A DNA stretch of 64,000 bases from an uncultured Planctomycetaceae bacterium (GTDB lineage: Bacteria; Planctomycetota; Planctomycetia; Planctomycetales; Planctomycetaceae). The notes under the pieces are model-generated. The model was not told the DNA's origin and searched no databases. It was given only the letters and a program-made list of their open reading frames with translations. The stretch covers positions 49,014 to 113,013 of the forward strand of contig CALSLT010000042.1 of the NCBI GenBank assembly GCA_943787265.1, in the 5' to 3' direction. The position numbers and the translations under genes are program-made. This document shows, in pieces, positions 26,792 to 36,496 of this stretch. Position 1 is the stretch's first letter. Every line of letters begins with the position of its first letter.

Positions 26792-28525
26792 TTATTTCTC
26801 TGGCGGCGGCGTTTCACCGCTCACAACGGGCTTCCACATCCATCGCTGTGAATCGACCGTCGCGTTCGTTCGGAAAATTGAAGACAAAAACAACGAGATA
26901 CACACCGTAGCGAGCCACGAAACCGGGACAATCAGATGAGTTGAAACTGGATTGCTTAGAAGTTCCCTGCTGTATTCCTCACTGATGCCGAAGAAACGTT
27001 GAAGAAGCCGATTTTCATAGAGCCAATTGAAGAGTTCCAGGCTGTAACTTCCACCAATCCCGACCGCCTCCCCGACCAGGACTGCGGGAATCACTGTGCC
27101 AGCCGTCGCTCGCCGAGAAAACATTCCCAATACAAAAAGGCCGCCAAGAGGACCAAGGAAACAGTTAAACCCTCGCTGGCAAAGATCAATGATATTTGTT
27201 TCTTTCGACAGGTGATGCAGCCAGATTGTGACCGCAACAATCACCAGTCCCATCGACGCGGTCAGAACCCGTGCGACTCGCAATTCGCCTTGAGGCGTCA
27301 ACTTCTCTTTCCGATTGGGGCGTAGAAAATCGACGGTGACGATGGTGGAAATCGAGTTTGCGCCGGAATCAATCGTCGACATGGCGGCCGCAAACAGAGC
27401 AGCGATGACCAGCCCTCGCATTCCGGACGGCAGGTAGAGTCGAATAAACTGCGGAAAGACCCGCTTCTGAGCAACCGTCCGTACGTCGAGGTCGTTTGAC
27501 TGAAGCTGTTCCTGCGTCTGAAGCATGTCCCCCGACACGAATCCATCGTTCAACACAAAATACATCAGAGCAAGACCGACTCCGGCCAGCAGAATTCCGA
27601 GTCCGATACTCGACAGCGCATTGACAAGAAAACTTTTTCGTGCCGCGCTGACGTCTTTGACAGAGAAATACCGCTGAAGGGCGACCTGATTCGAGCCATG
27701 CGTGCAGGCATGCCAGAACAACATCCCGATCGATATTGAAAACACGGTCGAACGATTCGTGACGTCCCAACTGAACCATTCAACCTTCTCGAAGGTGTAA
27801 CCTTTGGAGAATGTCAGCCAGTCGCCGAGGCCCGACTCCGTCTTCCAGGCAATCACTCCCATCGTAAAAAATGCGCCGAACAGCAGAACAAAGAACTGTA
27901 CAACGTCCGTCCAGACAACCGCCCGCAGTCCGCCAAGAGTCGTATACAGCACGGAAAACAGACCAATCCCGAGAATCACGGCGTGCATATCCGCGTCGCT
28001 GGCGTCAGTGCTGAAGAACCAGTCAAGTTGAAGATTCGCAATCTCGACCATTGCCCCGCTGGCCGTCAGCACGACAACGGCCATCCACCCCAGCAGCAGA
28101 CAGATGCAGAATGCTGCCGCGATGACTCTTGTCGAATAGTCGAAGCGACGTTCCAGGTATTCGTACGCGCTGGTCAGACGCAGCCGCATAAAAAACGGAA
28201 TCCAAAGGAACCAGGTAATCAGCAGTACGATCGGAATCCCAAGCTGCCTGGTCAGAAACCCAATGCCCGTGCGAAACATCTCGCTGGGCATGCCCAAGTA
28301 TGTAATCGTCGAAAGCAAGCTGGCGATCAGGCTGATCCCGACTGCCCACGCCGGAAGATCGCGGCCGCCGACGAAGAAATCTTCGGTCGACGAATTCTTG
28401 CGAGCAATACGAAAGCCCATTGCCAGCATCGCCGCGAGATAGGCCGCCAGGACTACCGCATCGATAGTGGTCAGACCGCCCGAAGCATTCGCTGTGAGAT
28501 CGCTGGAAGACTCAGCCAGAGTCAT
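26792..28525 (-). CDS. Sodium:solute symporter family transporter
   Basis: A 577-residue integral membrane protein of the SSS (SLC5-like) family with about 13-14 hydrophobic helices. Typical phrases: DAVVLAAYLAAMLAMGFRIARK at the first helix, EDFFVGGRDLPAWAVGISLIAS with the G-G-R and substrate/sodium loop, TYLGMPSEMFRTG, YTTLGGLRAVVWTDVVQFFVL, and GLVIAALFAAAMSTIDSGANSIST, the conserved helix with the Na+-site serines. A good ribosome binding site (AAGGAG, 7 bases) precedes ATG 28525. Such carriers take up sugars, acids or amino acids with sodium; position at the head of a run with an isomerase and a pectate-lyase-like protein suggests a sugar or uronate. Confidence 0.93.
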   Translation of the reverse strand: MTLAESSSDLTANASGGLTTIDAVVLAAYLAAMLAMGFRIARKNSSTEDFFVGGRDLPAWAVGISLIASLLSTITYLGMPSEMFRTGIGFLTRQLGIPIVLLITWFLWIPFFMRLRLTSAYEYLERRFDYSTRVIAAAFCICLLLGWMAVVVLTASGAMVEIANLQLDWFFSTDASDADMHAVILGIGLFSVLYTTLGGLRAVVWTDVVQFFVLLFGAFFTMGVIAWKTESGLGDWLTFSKGYTFEKVEWFSWDVTNRSTVFSISIGMLFWHACTHGSNQVALQRYFSVKDVSAARKSFLVNALSSIGLGILLAGVGLALMYFVLNDGFVSGDMLQTQEQLQSNDLDVRTVAQKRVFPQFIRLYLPSGMRGLVIAALFAAAMSTIDSGANSISTIVTVDFLRPNRKEKLTPQGELRVARVLTASMGLVIVAVTIWLHHLSKETNIIDLCQRGFNCFLGPLGGLFVLGMFSRRATAGTVIPAVLVGEAVGIGGSYSLELFNWLYENRLLQRFFGISEEYSRELLSNPVSTHLIVPVSWLATVCISLFLSSIFRTNATVDSQRWMWKPVVSGETPPPEK

Positions 28526-28799
28526 GCAAAGCTCCTTCGTTGAACGTAACGATGAGCCGCAAAGCGTAACGGGAAACCAACAAAAACTGCCACCACGTAG
28601 CGATTACGGGCGGTAGGCGAATGACATCGTCAGGAGTTAACCATGTGACGAAACCGCCACCACGGTCTCAGCGTTCAGTTGGCGAGGTGACCCGAGTTCG
28701 GACGAAGTTGCCACGTCACCCTGCAGCCGATGACACGTCAAACTCATCTCTTCCAGTTGGTGCCGATGTCGATGCACGTCATCTATCGCGGATTCAAGA

Positions 28800-30473
28800 T
28801 CAGGAAAACAGACCACCAGTCAACTTCTGCTGAGCCATCTCATCGGCCATCGTGGAAATTTCACTATTCAAACCCCGCTTGAGGCGTCTGCAAAAGCTCA
28901 TCACAAGAATCACTGACCAAAGCACGAAGAACAATCCGGCCGAAACGTAAAAGTCCATCGGCAAAACTTTGACGAGCGGATCCACGACCGTGTCCCAGAA
29001 GAAATTGCGACCAGCCCGAAACAACACAAACCCAATGAACGCCAGCAGCAGAAATTCGTACCACACTCTCGCGATGATGCCGGAATTCCGCTTCGCCAGA
29101 CGTTCGATGGTGTCGTCGATCCGTTGCTTTGCGTTGGCCAGAAATCCGGATTCAAATCTTGCTGTTTCAAGACGAGCGTCTTCTCCTGGCTTTTGAGCAG
29201 CCAACGCTGGATCCAACCCCGAATCCATCAAGTGTCCGTTGATCAAAAGACGGGCTTCTCTGACAAGATTCTCATCGATACCGAGGGTTGCAAGTTCCTC
29301 GAAGCGTCCTTCCGCAGACTTCTCTTTCTGTCTGGCTGTCAGCCAGCGAGTCCCCTGCATCGCGCCGATCAATGCCAGCTGTGCTCCACTTCGTGCGCGG
29401 TAAAGGCTGGCGGAAGTGATCAACGCTCCCAAACCACTATGAAGTCGCAGCAATGCGGAGAACGGACTCGATCCCCAAAGCGTTGTTACCTGAGTCAGAA
29501 TTCGTTGCTCCCACAGGTGACTGCACGCGCCAAGTTGTGACTTCAGTTCGCGACTCATCTCCTGCGTCAGTTTCTGACGATGCTCGCCCAGTGCTTCTTC
29601 CAGAGAAGTGATTGCCGGATCAAACTCGCCCAACTGTTCTCGACATTTCGCAAGCGTTGCCGAAGTCAGATCAAGCAGATTGGCTCGCCGAATCTGAATC
29701 CGCTGCACGGCCGCCAGCCGAGTTGTCAGCAGATCCTGAAGTTTTGCAAAGTCACCGCTGGGACGTTGTCCCGATTGCTGCTCAGCCAAAGCCGCGACCG
29801 AATCAACGAAGAAGACGTCCGGTATCTCGTACCGTTCGCCCAGCACCTGTCGCCAGTCGTCGCGAATATCCTCATCGGTATCGGCATGAGTCTGCACGAA
29901 AATCAGTCGACAACCTGCTGACGCAACATCCAGTTCGTCAAGAACTCGCGCCGAGCGATACTTCTGCTGCGTCGACGCATAAAGCAACACGTCACAATGC
30001 GGCAGCACACGTCGCAATATTTCCAGATTGCTGCCGGACGTTTCCGCTTCGTTGGTATCCGGGTCCGGGCAGTCGAGGATCACGACGTCTCGCAAAACGG
30101 ACGAGTCAACACGAACAACTTCAAACTGCTCCAACGGAAGGTTGAGAGGCGGCAACTCCGTCTCCGAATGTGCGATCAACACGGGCCGCGTCGTCGTCGG
30201 CCGCTCCCGCCCGGACTTCGTACACTCCGCCCCAACGATCGCGTTTACCAGCGAGCTCTTGCCTGTTCCCGTACCGCCGAATGTCGCAATCACCAACGGA
30301 GCTTCAAGTCGAACCCGCATTGTCTCAAGACGAGTCAGCAAACGCCGCACGAGAGCACGCGATTGATTCAGAGGTTGCCAGGGCGACTCGCCCTCGGACC
30401 ATTGCTGGAGCCGCCGCGCGAGCTCATCGACCTGAGCAAACAATTCGAGTTGTGCGAGTTCTGCGTCAGACAT
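28800..30473 (-). CDS. Membrane-associated P-loop GTPase, first of a pair
   Basis: A 557-residue GTPase with a C-terminal membrane hairpin. The G1 loop is GGTGTGKSSLVNA; G2 is probably the Thr run in RPTTTRP; G3 is LDCPDPDTNEAE, where the usual DxxG glycine is Asp; G4 is the weak THAD. After a helical middle region come two transmembrane helices (EFLLLAFIGFVLFRAGRNFF and YVSAGLFFVLWSVILVMSF) and a short basic tail. A phrase STQQKYRSARVLDEL, right after G3, is shared with the neighbouring GTPase. The layout recalls bacterial dynamin-like or YfjP/Era-like membrane GTPases, but I cannot place it in one named family. It follows its partner by 40 bases, so the two are probably co-expressed. Confidence 0.88.
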   Translation of the reverse strand: MSDAELAQLELFAQVDELARRLQQWSEGESPWQPLNQSRALVRRLLTRLETMRVRLEAPLVIATFGGTGTGKSSLVNAIVGAECTKSGRERPTTTRPVLIAHSETELPPLNLPLEQFEVVRVDSSVLRDVVILDCPDPDTNEAETSGSNLEILRRVLPHCDVLLYASTQQKYRSARVLDELDVASAGCRLIFVQTHADTDEDIRDDWRQVLGERYEIPDVFFVDSVAALAEQQSGQRPSGDFAKLQDLLTTRLAAVQRIQIRRANLLDLTSATLAKCREQLGEFDPAITSLEEALGEHRQKLTQEMSRELKSQLGACSHLWEQRILTQVTTLWGSSPFSALLRLHSGLGALITSASLYRARSGAQLALIGAMQGTRWLTARQKEKSAEGRFEELATLGIDENLVREARLLINGHLMDSGLDPALAAQKPGEDARLETARFESGFLANAKQRIDDTIERLAKRNSGIIARVWYEFLLLAFIGFVLFRAGRNFFWDTVVDPLVKVLPMDFYVSAGLFFVLWSVILVMSFCRRLKRGLNSEISTMADEMAQQKLTGGLFS

Positions 30474-30513
30474 TGATTCGTTGAATCCTGCTTGGACTGC
30501 CGCGATTGTGTTC

Positions 30514-32478
30514 TCAGGCGGACTGCGAAGCGGTCTCGCTGTCCGGTGTTTCGTTCAAAGACTGAGCCGCTCCGGCGGACGATCCTGAATTCAGTTCATC
30601 AGCAAATTCCATGTCCGTTGTAAGCGTCGCCACGAGCTGCTGGATCTCTTGAAACGTTGGCGACTCGGGAATCATCGCCGCTTCCGCAAGCTCTTCGGGC
30701 AATGATCCGAGCAAATGCGTTTGCAGCAACTCGGCCAACCAGGCAGCTCGTTGAGCGATAAACTGTTCGTGAATTCGGCGGAACCTTGCTTCCAGCCACG
30801 CGGCTCCAGATGACGCCGTACTGCTGATCCATGTTTCACCGACGGCGGCGGTGACGCCTCCCGCTGCCACATCACCCGCAACCGAGACAGCCGACGTGAC
30901 CGCCGTTTCGGTAGCAAGGTGCCCGACGGCGTTTCCGACGGGACCAAACCCCGTCACAAACAGAGCAATGGAAACTGCAGGCCGTGCGGCCGCCGCAACA
31001 GCGTCAAGCTGTTTCAGTGACCGATACCACTCCGGACTCTCACTTCTGAATGTACTCAGCTCGGCCCTGACGAGTTCTCCCAACTGGACATCCAGGTCTG
31101 CCGATTCATGTTCGCTGCGTATCTGATCCAGCAACTCCTGCCTGGTTGTTGCTCCAAGCAGGGCTTCGAGCCGCGGCTGAAGTAACGGATTGCCAAGCTC
31201 CTTGAACCAGTTGAGCCGACTATAGACCTCATCGACTGCGTCCAGAACGGCTTCCCATTCCCGAGCCCGGTAGGCTTCTAAAGGCGGAGTCTGCGGGCCA
31301 CGCAATTGCTCATCAACCAGCTTCCAGCCTCTAGTGATGCCGCTTCCGATGGAGTTGTAGAAGTTGTGAACTTTCGCAGACCAGCCTTCACGCTGCCCCT
31401 GCCACCAGTCTCGAATTTTCTCAACAATCAGTCCGTTGCGAACCATCGGCCAGTTATCAATCTCGGCCAGCTTGTGCGTTGAAAGCAAATCCGAAGCCGA
31501 TCGAAATTCGTCAGACCGCTCTTTCACACGACGCAGATAACCAGGAATCCCATCCGAAGCCGCGATCAAATCCAACGCGCTGTGCAAGGTCTGCAGTTTG
31601 ATATCGCCGAACTTGAGCGATGAAAGGTCCTCGCGTAATCGACGTCCGGCCTTCTGGCCGACAACTTCTCCAGCATCATCGTCCGATTTAGCCGCAGGCC
31701 AGCACCTTTCGAAGAACTCAAGTTCGTTGGACTCGGCCGCCTGGCGATCATGCGGAGCCAGGTAAAGAAACTGCGGCTTGATACCTGTTTCGTCGCAGAA
31801 CGTTTTCATCCAAAGCGGCCAGTACGACTCATCGTCAGGTAGGTGAACCTGGTTGAAAACGACGAGTACAAACTTGTCCTCGGCGGCTGCTCGGCGAAAG
31901 AATTCTTTGACCGCCGCGTCGTTGTATTTCTGTTGAGTCAACACCGCGATCAGAACGTCGGCCGTCCGTCGGATTTTGTCAGCACGTTCCCAGTTGACTC
32001 GCGCATCGCTGTCGATGTCCGGAGTGTCGAGAACCAGCAGGTTCGGCGGCAGTGAATCACTCTCACGCCAGAACAGCCAGTCGGTATCAGACTCGTCCAG
32101 AGCCTGCTCGGAAGCTGACCACTGTTTAAGCTCAAAATCTGGAAATATCGCACCGAGGTTCTGTGACTGATCAAAGCCATTTGGAGCCAGACAGGTCACA
32201 TGCTTCGTCCCCGAAGCCAGCGGGCTGGTGGCACTCGCTCGCGATCCGGCGAGATGGTTAAACAGAACGCTCTTGCCGATATTCGTTCCGCCGACGACTG
32301 CTGCGACCAGAAACGCATCCTCGCCCAACTGTGGCAACAGCTTCTGCTCAAGCAGTTGATGCCACTCGAAACTATCGAGTCGATCAATCTGCAAAGCCGA
32401 GGCCTGCTGCTCCAGATCGCTGAGCAGCCCATGCAGTTTCTGCACGGTCTGAGCACATTGGACAAAGGTGACTGGCAT
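30514..32478 (-). CDS. Membrane-associated P-loop GTPase, second of a pair
   Basis: A 654-residue GTPase related to its downstream neighbour. G1 is VVGGTNIGKSVLFNHLAG; a possible G2 lies in TSPLASGTKHVT; G3 is LDTPDIDSDARV, again Asp where DxxG has Gly; G4 is VFNQVHLPDD, an N-x-x-x variant. The shared phrase LTQQKYNDAAVKEFF follows G3. The rest is long and helical, with a weak glycine/alanine-rich hydrophobic region near residues 490-560 (AAARPAVSIALFVTGFGPVGNAV, AVTSAVSVAGDVAAGGVTAA) like the membrane-insertion part of dynamin-like proteins. The end is acidic and Ser-rich. Function unknown; pairing and membrane regions suggest a heteromeric membrane-remodelling or signalling device. Confidence 0.88.
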   Translation of the reverse strand: MPVTFVQCAQTVQKLHGLLSDLEQQASALQIDRLDSFEWHQLLEQKLLPQLGEDAFLVAAVVGGTNIGKSVLFNHLAGSRASATSPLASGTKHVTCLAPNGFDQSQNLGAIFPDFELKQWSASEQALDESDTDWLFWRESDSLPPNLLVLDTPDIDSDARVNWERADKIRRTADVLIAVLTQQKYNDAAVKEFFRRAAAEDKFVLVVFNQVHLPDDESYWPLWMKTFCDETGIKPQFLYLAPHDRQAAESNELEFFERCWPAAKSDDDAGEVVGQKAGRRLREDLSSLKFGDIKLQTLHSALDLIAASDGIPGYLRRVKERSDEFRSASDLLSTHKLAEIDNWPMVRNGLIVEKIRDWWQGQREGWSAKVHNFYNSIGSGITRGWKLVDEQLRGPQTPPLEAYRAREWEAVLDAVDEVYSRLNWFKELGNPLLQPRLEALLGATTRQELLDQIRSEHESADLDVQLGELVRAELSTFRSESPEWYRSLKQLDAVAAAARPAVSIALFVTGFGPVGNAVGHLATETAVTSAVSVAGDVAAGGVTAAVGETWISSTASSGAAWLEARFRRIHEQFIAQRAAWLAELLQTHLLGSLPEELAEAAMIPESPTFQEIQQLVATLTTDMEFADELNSGSSAGAAQSLNETPDSETASQSA

Positions 32479-32751
32479 ATCGTGTGAATTATCGCCCGCA
32501 GAATTGGTATCGAAACGTCAATTGCCATACGCACGCGAAGGATAACTCAAGCGTGGACACCGGCAAGACGTAACAACCAACGAACTGGATCAATCGCAAC
32601 TCGTGATACCGCAAAAAACTTAAGAATAGGTCAAGAGTTCGAGGTGCCTGCGCCGGTTTCTACTTCGCAAGTACGCCTCACATCGTCGGCCCGTCACGAG
32701 CGATTGCTCTCTAAACAACACGCCTGATCATCGGAGTCAATAGCCGCTGCC

Positions 32752-35604
32752 TTACTCAATGGCCGCTTCACCCGAGCTGGATTCTCGCCTGGCTTCAGGA
32801 TTGAGCACGTGCGGCGTCGGTGGGGCCGACTTCGGCACAGCCTCGTCGACGACGTCAGACTGACTTTTACCAGTTTCTTGAGGCTCTACCGCGTCTTCCG
32901 ACGTTCCAACTACTTTGCTGTCGGCTTCCGCGATAACTCTTCCCAGCCAGCCAGCAAGCATCGCGGGCAGCAGCACGAGGTCAGCAAACAGAGCCGTGAC
33001 GATCATCGCGGCCATCAACCAGCCAAAACGACTGATCAGGGACAACTCGGCCGGCATCAAGACGGCAAGGCCAATGCCGACTGCCACGCTTGTCTGAAAC
33101 AACGCTGGTCCACAGTGACTGAGTGCGGACGTCACCGCCTCGTCCTGTTTCATTCCTCGTCGTAGCCCTTCCCGGAACCAGGTCAAGAGATGCAATGTTC
33201 CATCAACGGCTATTCCGAGCGCGACAGACGCCGTAATCATCGTCCCGATGTCGACCTTAATGTTGAACCAGGAAATCGCTCCGAACACCGTGCTGATCGG
33301 CAGGACGTTTGGAAGCATTGTTGCCAGACCGGCTTTCGTACTCTTCAGGACTCGTGAAATGACAATCCCGATGACAACAAACGCCAGAATGAAACTCTGA
33401 ATCAAGCTCGTCAGCACAGCACGTTGCGTCTCAAGAAACAGAGGAACCATTCCGGTTACCACATAGTTGGCACCGGTGTGGTTCAACGTTTCTTCCTGCA
33501 CGATCACAGAGATCTCATCGAGCAGAACCGCGTAGTCAACATCCGTCATAATGTTGACCTGAGCCGTGATCCGCCAAAGTTCGTCACCGGTTTCGCACAA
33601 CGTACCGTTGCCAGATTCACGATCCTCATCAGCAAGAGCGATAAAGCTTCTTGCTGCAGAGCTTTCCATGACCTTCAGCTCGGTCTGCGTGTCGATCTTT
33701 CGCAAAAACGGATTACTGGATTTTCGCTGCAGGTCTTCTTCGGATTCGGTTTCCCTGAATGTTGCCAAAGAGATCGCGCCTGTGATGTCATCATGACGCT
33801 CGACCAGCTTCTGCTGAATTCGGCGCACGATTTCCTGACGCTGACCAAAGAGCAGTCCATCTTCGGCCGGAGCCCGGTGTGTCTCGGCAAACCGAATCAC
33901 AACATCAACGGGAATGACGCCACCGGTATTCTCTTCGATGAATCGATAATCTTTGACCACCTGAGCCGTCTCAGGAAAGAATCGGATGACCTTCGTTTCG
34001 GTACCAAACTGCGTCAGTCCCGCAGAACAAACGGCAAACAGCAGGAGACACGCGATGCCTACCTGCTTCGCATGTCCGACGATGAACCTGCCAATCGGCT
34101 GCCAGACGTCCGGCAGTGTGCGCTCTGGGCGAGCTGCTTTCTCAGGGACGAACTGCAACAGGGCAGGCAGTCCAAACAGAATCGCGCCGAGACCAATGAA
34201 ACATCCCAGTGCCGAATAAAGCCCGAAGTGGGAAACGGGCGCCAACGGGCTGGTCGTCAGTGACAGAAGCCCAAAAGCAGTTGTCAGACTGGCCAGGGTA
34301 CATGGTCGCGCCGCCAGTTTTGCGGCCGTCACCGGTGCCGATGCGACATCCGATCTTGCCGCAAATCGCCAGTAGCTCGCGACGTGGATCGCCCCGGACA
34401 TCGTGAGTACCAGCAATAAAGTCGGCATCACGACCAGCACCATATTCATGCTTCCGCCTGTGGCGGGCACAACGGCAACAGTCAGTAGGACGGTGTAGTA
34501 CGAAATAAACAGGACCAGCGTTGCCAGCGCAGCGCTGCGAAGCATGACAAACGCCAGGATGATCCCAACCGCTCCGGAGAACAGTATGATTGAACGTCCC
34601 GGCAGATTGATGATGGGGAAGTCGCGATTCCAGGCCGCTCGTTTCACGGAGTCATTCAGAGCTCTTCCCGCGACCGGTCGGCCACCAAGGTGCAGAATGC
34701 CCGCCGGGATTCCGACTTCCGCGGCGATCTTCCGAAGTTCGGCGATCGCTCCTTTTTTGTCTTCCTCGCCAGCATCGCTCAACACAACGGCGACAGTAAT
34801 CGGTGATCCCGGTGTGAAGAACGCGTCGTCGACCAGCTCATGGCTGGTCCCTTCAGTCGCGGCGTCATTTTCAACAGTTATGGATTTAGCAATCTCAATG
34901 ACGCGTTGGGCAGTTGTTGATCCTGACTGCATCCCCGCCCAGCTAATCTGTGCGTGGTGCTCCGGCAGATTATCAAACGGCTCGGGTTCTTCTTCAGCCG
35001 CAACAATCGCCTTCGCCAGTGGGTACTCATCGATTGACTTCTCTGGAACCCAATCCAGTACGGGGTCGAGGATCTTCAGATCGATTCCGAGTTCGCCGTG
35101 GACCTGATCCTGCAACGATTTCAATGTCGACTTTTTTCGCTCGACGCCGATTTCAGTTAAACGCAGCTTCAGCGGGCCGGCCCCAATCAGAACGCCATTC
35201 AGTCGCTGCAATGCTTCTTCGTGAGAAACACCGTCGCCCTCAATCCGCCTCAATAGACTCTGCGGAGTGACGACTCGTTCAACATGTTGGAGTCCCCCGT
35301 GGCGAACTCCGTCCTCGTCTGGAACTCCAGCGAGCCGATCGGCCAGCCATTGAGTTCTTGGGTCGTTAAGCGTGCTGCCATCCCACGTGACGATAATGCT
35401 TTCGTTGTGGGGAAAGTTTTCCTGGTACCAGGCCAGAGTCTGAGCGTTTGGATCGTCGGCCGGAATCCACTTGCGGATATCGTTGTCGAGGTCGATCCCC
35501 GACAAAGCCCACAGTGCCGGCGGCAGTGCACAGGCAAGCAGAACGAGCGTCCAAACGCCCATTCCATTTCCCCAGGGATCCTTCTTCTCGAGAAAGTGCG
35601 TCAT
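32752..35604 (-). CDS. RND/MMPL-family exporter
   Basis: A 950-residue RND-superfamily transporter of the MMPL/predicted-exporter type. The first helix (VLLACALPPALWALSGI) is followed by a large periplasmic loop starting DIRKWIPADDPNAQTLAWYQ. A helix bundle follows (ILFSGAVGIILAFVMLRS, FISYYTVLLTVAVVP, MVLVVMPTLLLVLTMSGAIH), then a second periplasmic loop and a second bundle with TMITASVALGIAVDGTLHLL and SVAVGIGLAVLMPAEL. The internal duplication and the acidic GIAVDGT-type segment for proton relay fit the family. The C-terminal 50 residues are soluble and Glu/Ser/Pro-rich. Substrate unknown; MMPL exporters commonly move lipids or hydrophobic compounds. It stands alone, with 147 bases to the end of the gap ahead of the GTPase pair. 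Confidence 0.92.
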   Translation of the reverse strand: MTHFLEKKDPWGNGMGVWTLVLLACALPPALWALSGIDLDNDIRKWIPADDPNAQTLAWYQENFPHNESIIVTWDGSTLNDPRTQWLADRLAGVPDEDGVRHGGLQHVERVVTPQSLLRRIEGDGVSHEEALQRLNGVLIGAGPLKLRLTEIGVERKKSTLKSLQDQVHGELGIDLKILDPVLDWVPEKSIDEYPLAKAIVAAEEEPEPFDNLPEHHAQISWAGMQSGSTTAQRVIEIAKSITVENDAATEGTSHELVDDAFFTPGSPITVAVVLSDAGEEDKKGAIAELRKIAAEVGIPAGILHLGGRPVAGRALNDSVKRAAWNRDFPIINLPGRSIILFSGAVGIILAFVMLRSAALATLVLFISYYTVLLTVAVVPATGGSMNMVLVVMPTLLLVLTMSGAIHVASYWRFAARSDVASAPVTAAKLAARPCTLASLTTAFGLLSLTTSPLAPVSHFGLYSALGCFIGLGAILFGLPALLQFVPEKAARPERTLPDVWQPIGRFIVGHAKQVGIACLLLFAVCSAGLTQFGTETKVIRFFPETAQVVKDYRFIEENTGGVIPVDVVIRFAETHRAPAEDGLLFGQRQEIVRRIQQKLVERHDDITGAISLATFRETESEEDLQRKSSNPFLRKIDTQTELKVMESSAARSFIALADEDRESGNGTLCETGDELWRITAQVNIMTDVDYAVLLDEISVIVQEETLNHTGANYVVTGMVPLFLETQRAVLTSLIQSFILAFVVIGIVISRVLKSTKAGLATMLPNVLPISTVFGAISWFNIKVDIGTMITASVALGIAVDGTLHLLTWFREGLRRGMKQDEAVTSALSHCGPALFQTSVAVGIGLAVLMPAELSLISRFGWLMAAMIVTALFADLVLLPAMLAGWLGRVIAEADSKVVGTSEDAVEPQETGKSQSDVVDEAVPKSAPPTPHVLNPEARRESSSGEAAIE

Positions 35605-36102
35605 GCCGATTCTCGCCGTTGAAAGTCGATTGTGGCCGGACTGGGCTCGATGCAGAGTTCATTCTGCAGCCCACAGCGTCCGGCGTTCGGACCTCGATGC
35701 ATCACGACCGAAGTCGCAAATCGCGCACCGCTTCCCGAATTTGTACTGACCCGCCCCCACAGTTCATCGACGCCGCATACGTTCACAGGCCGTTCCAGCG
35801 GCAGATACTGCCATGATTGGTGCCAGATTCGAACATTGACGGGCAGTCATACGGACTGCCGCCACTTTTCGCCCGATGTCGAATCCGAAGCTTCAGACGA
35901 TTATCCGGAGCTTCGAATCGCTAAGTCGAGGATTCTAGCCAGCAGATGCCCATAGCCTGAAGGTCAGGTCGCGTAATCCGCAGCCAGAATGCCCGAGTCG
36001 TCCGCCTGAGTCCGATAAGCGAGAGTCGATCGGCTAAACAGCCAGGGAAGACTGGCGAAAGATTGCCGACCAATTGCTCGATTGAGGTCAGTACGAAACC
36101 AC
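35605..36102. other. Gene-poor stretch upstream of the RND gene
   Basis: About 500 bases with only short overlapping frames, none with a convincing ribosome binding site or recognisable product. It must contain the RND gene promoter on the minus strand at its left end. Nothing else noted. Confidence 0.4.
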
Positions 36103-36143
36103 CAAAACAAAAACGAGCGCCATCCCGATGGATGAACGCTCGT
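36103..36143 (-). terminator. Rho-independent terminator of the 32-residue peptide gene
   Basis: On the minus strand, ACGAGCG...CGCTCGT (36113-36143) forms a stem, with inner pairing CATC/GATG, followed by TTTTGTTTTGG (complement of 36103-36113). It lies 27 bases after the small gene's stop codon and supports that gene being a real transcription unit. Confidence 0.85.
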
Positions 36144-36169
36144 TGAAAATTTTCTAACCTGGCCGCCCA

Positions 36170-36268
36170 CTATGTCTTGATGTGCTTACGCTTGGCCTTA
36201 CGAGCCTTGGCACTTGCCGGACGTTTTCCGTGATTCGCCTTCTTTAACTTCTTTGCAGATTTAGCCAT
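36170..36268 (-). CDS. 32-residue highly basic peptide
   Basis: A short open frame from ATG 36268 to TAG 36170 encodes 32 residues, beginning MAKSAKKLKKANHGKRPAS and ending KRKHIKT. Fourteen or so residues are Lys or Arg and none are acidic. A strong AGGAAG lies 6 bases before the ATG, and a rho-independent terminator follows the stop, so it looks like a complete small gene missed by length cut-offs. The composition resembles small ribosome-associated or nucleic-acid-binding proteins, such as Thx-like ribosomal peptides or histone-tail-like proteins, but it is not Thx by sequence. No function is assigned. It stands alone between the RND exporter and the Bat operon. Confidence 0.78.
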   Translation of the reverse strand: MAKSAKKLKKANHGKRPASAKARKAKRKHIKT

Positions 36269-36496
36269 TTCTATCTTCCTGTTCGCTTAGTTGTGCAGTT
36301 TTTCGCGGGAATCCATGTTGAGCAGCGACCGATCAATCCGTGATCGAGACGGCATTGTAGCGCCATATCAAAAAGATAGAAACCCAGCCGAATTATCTGT
36401 ACATAGTACGAGTCCTTACTCAGATCAGCCACGAGTTCTGTCTGTATCGGAATCCGTCCGTACCGGCCGCCGCGTTTTCGTCGGAACACGGTCAAT

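Noticed and set aside
33424..34263. Plus-strand frame of 279 codons opposite the RND gene
   Set aside because: Antisense to a well-supported transporter and lacking any motif.
35632..35955. Plus-strand frame of 107 codons in the gap upstream of the RND gene
   Set aside because: Composition is like antisense or non-coding sequence, with no start signal or recognisable product.
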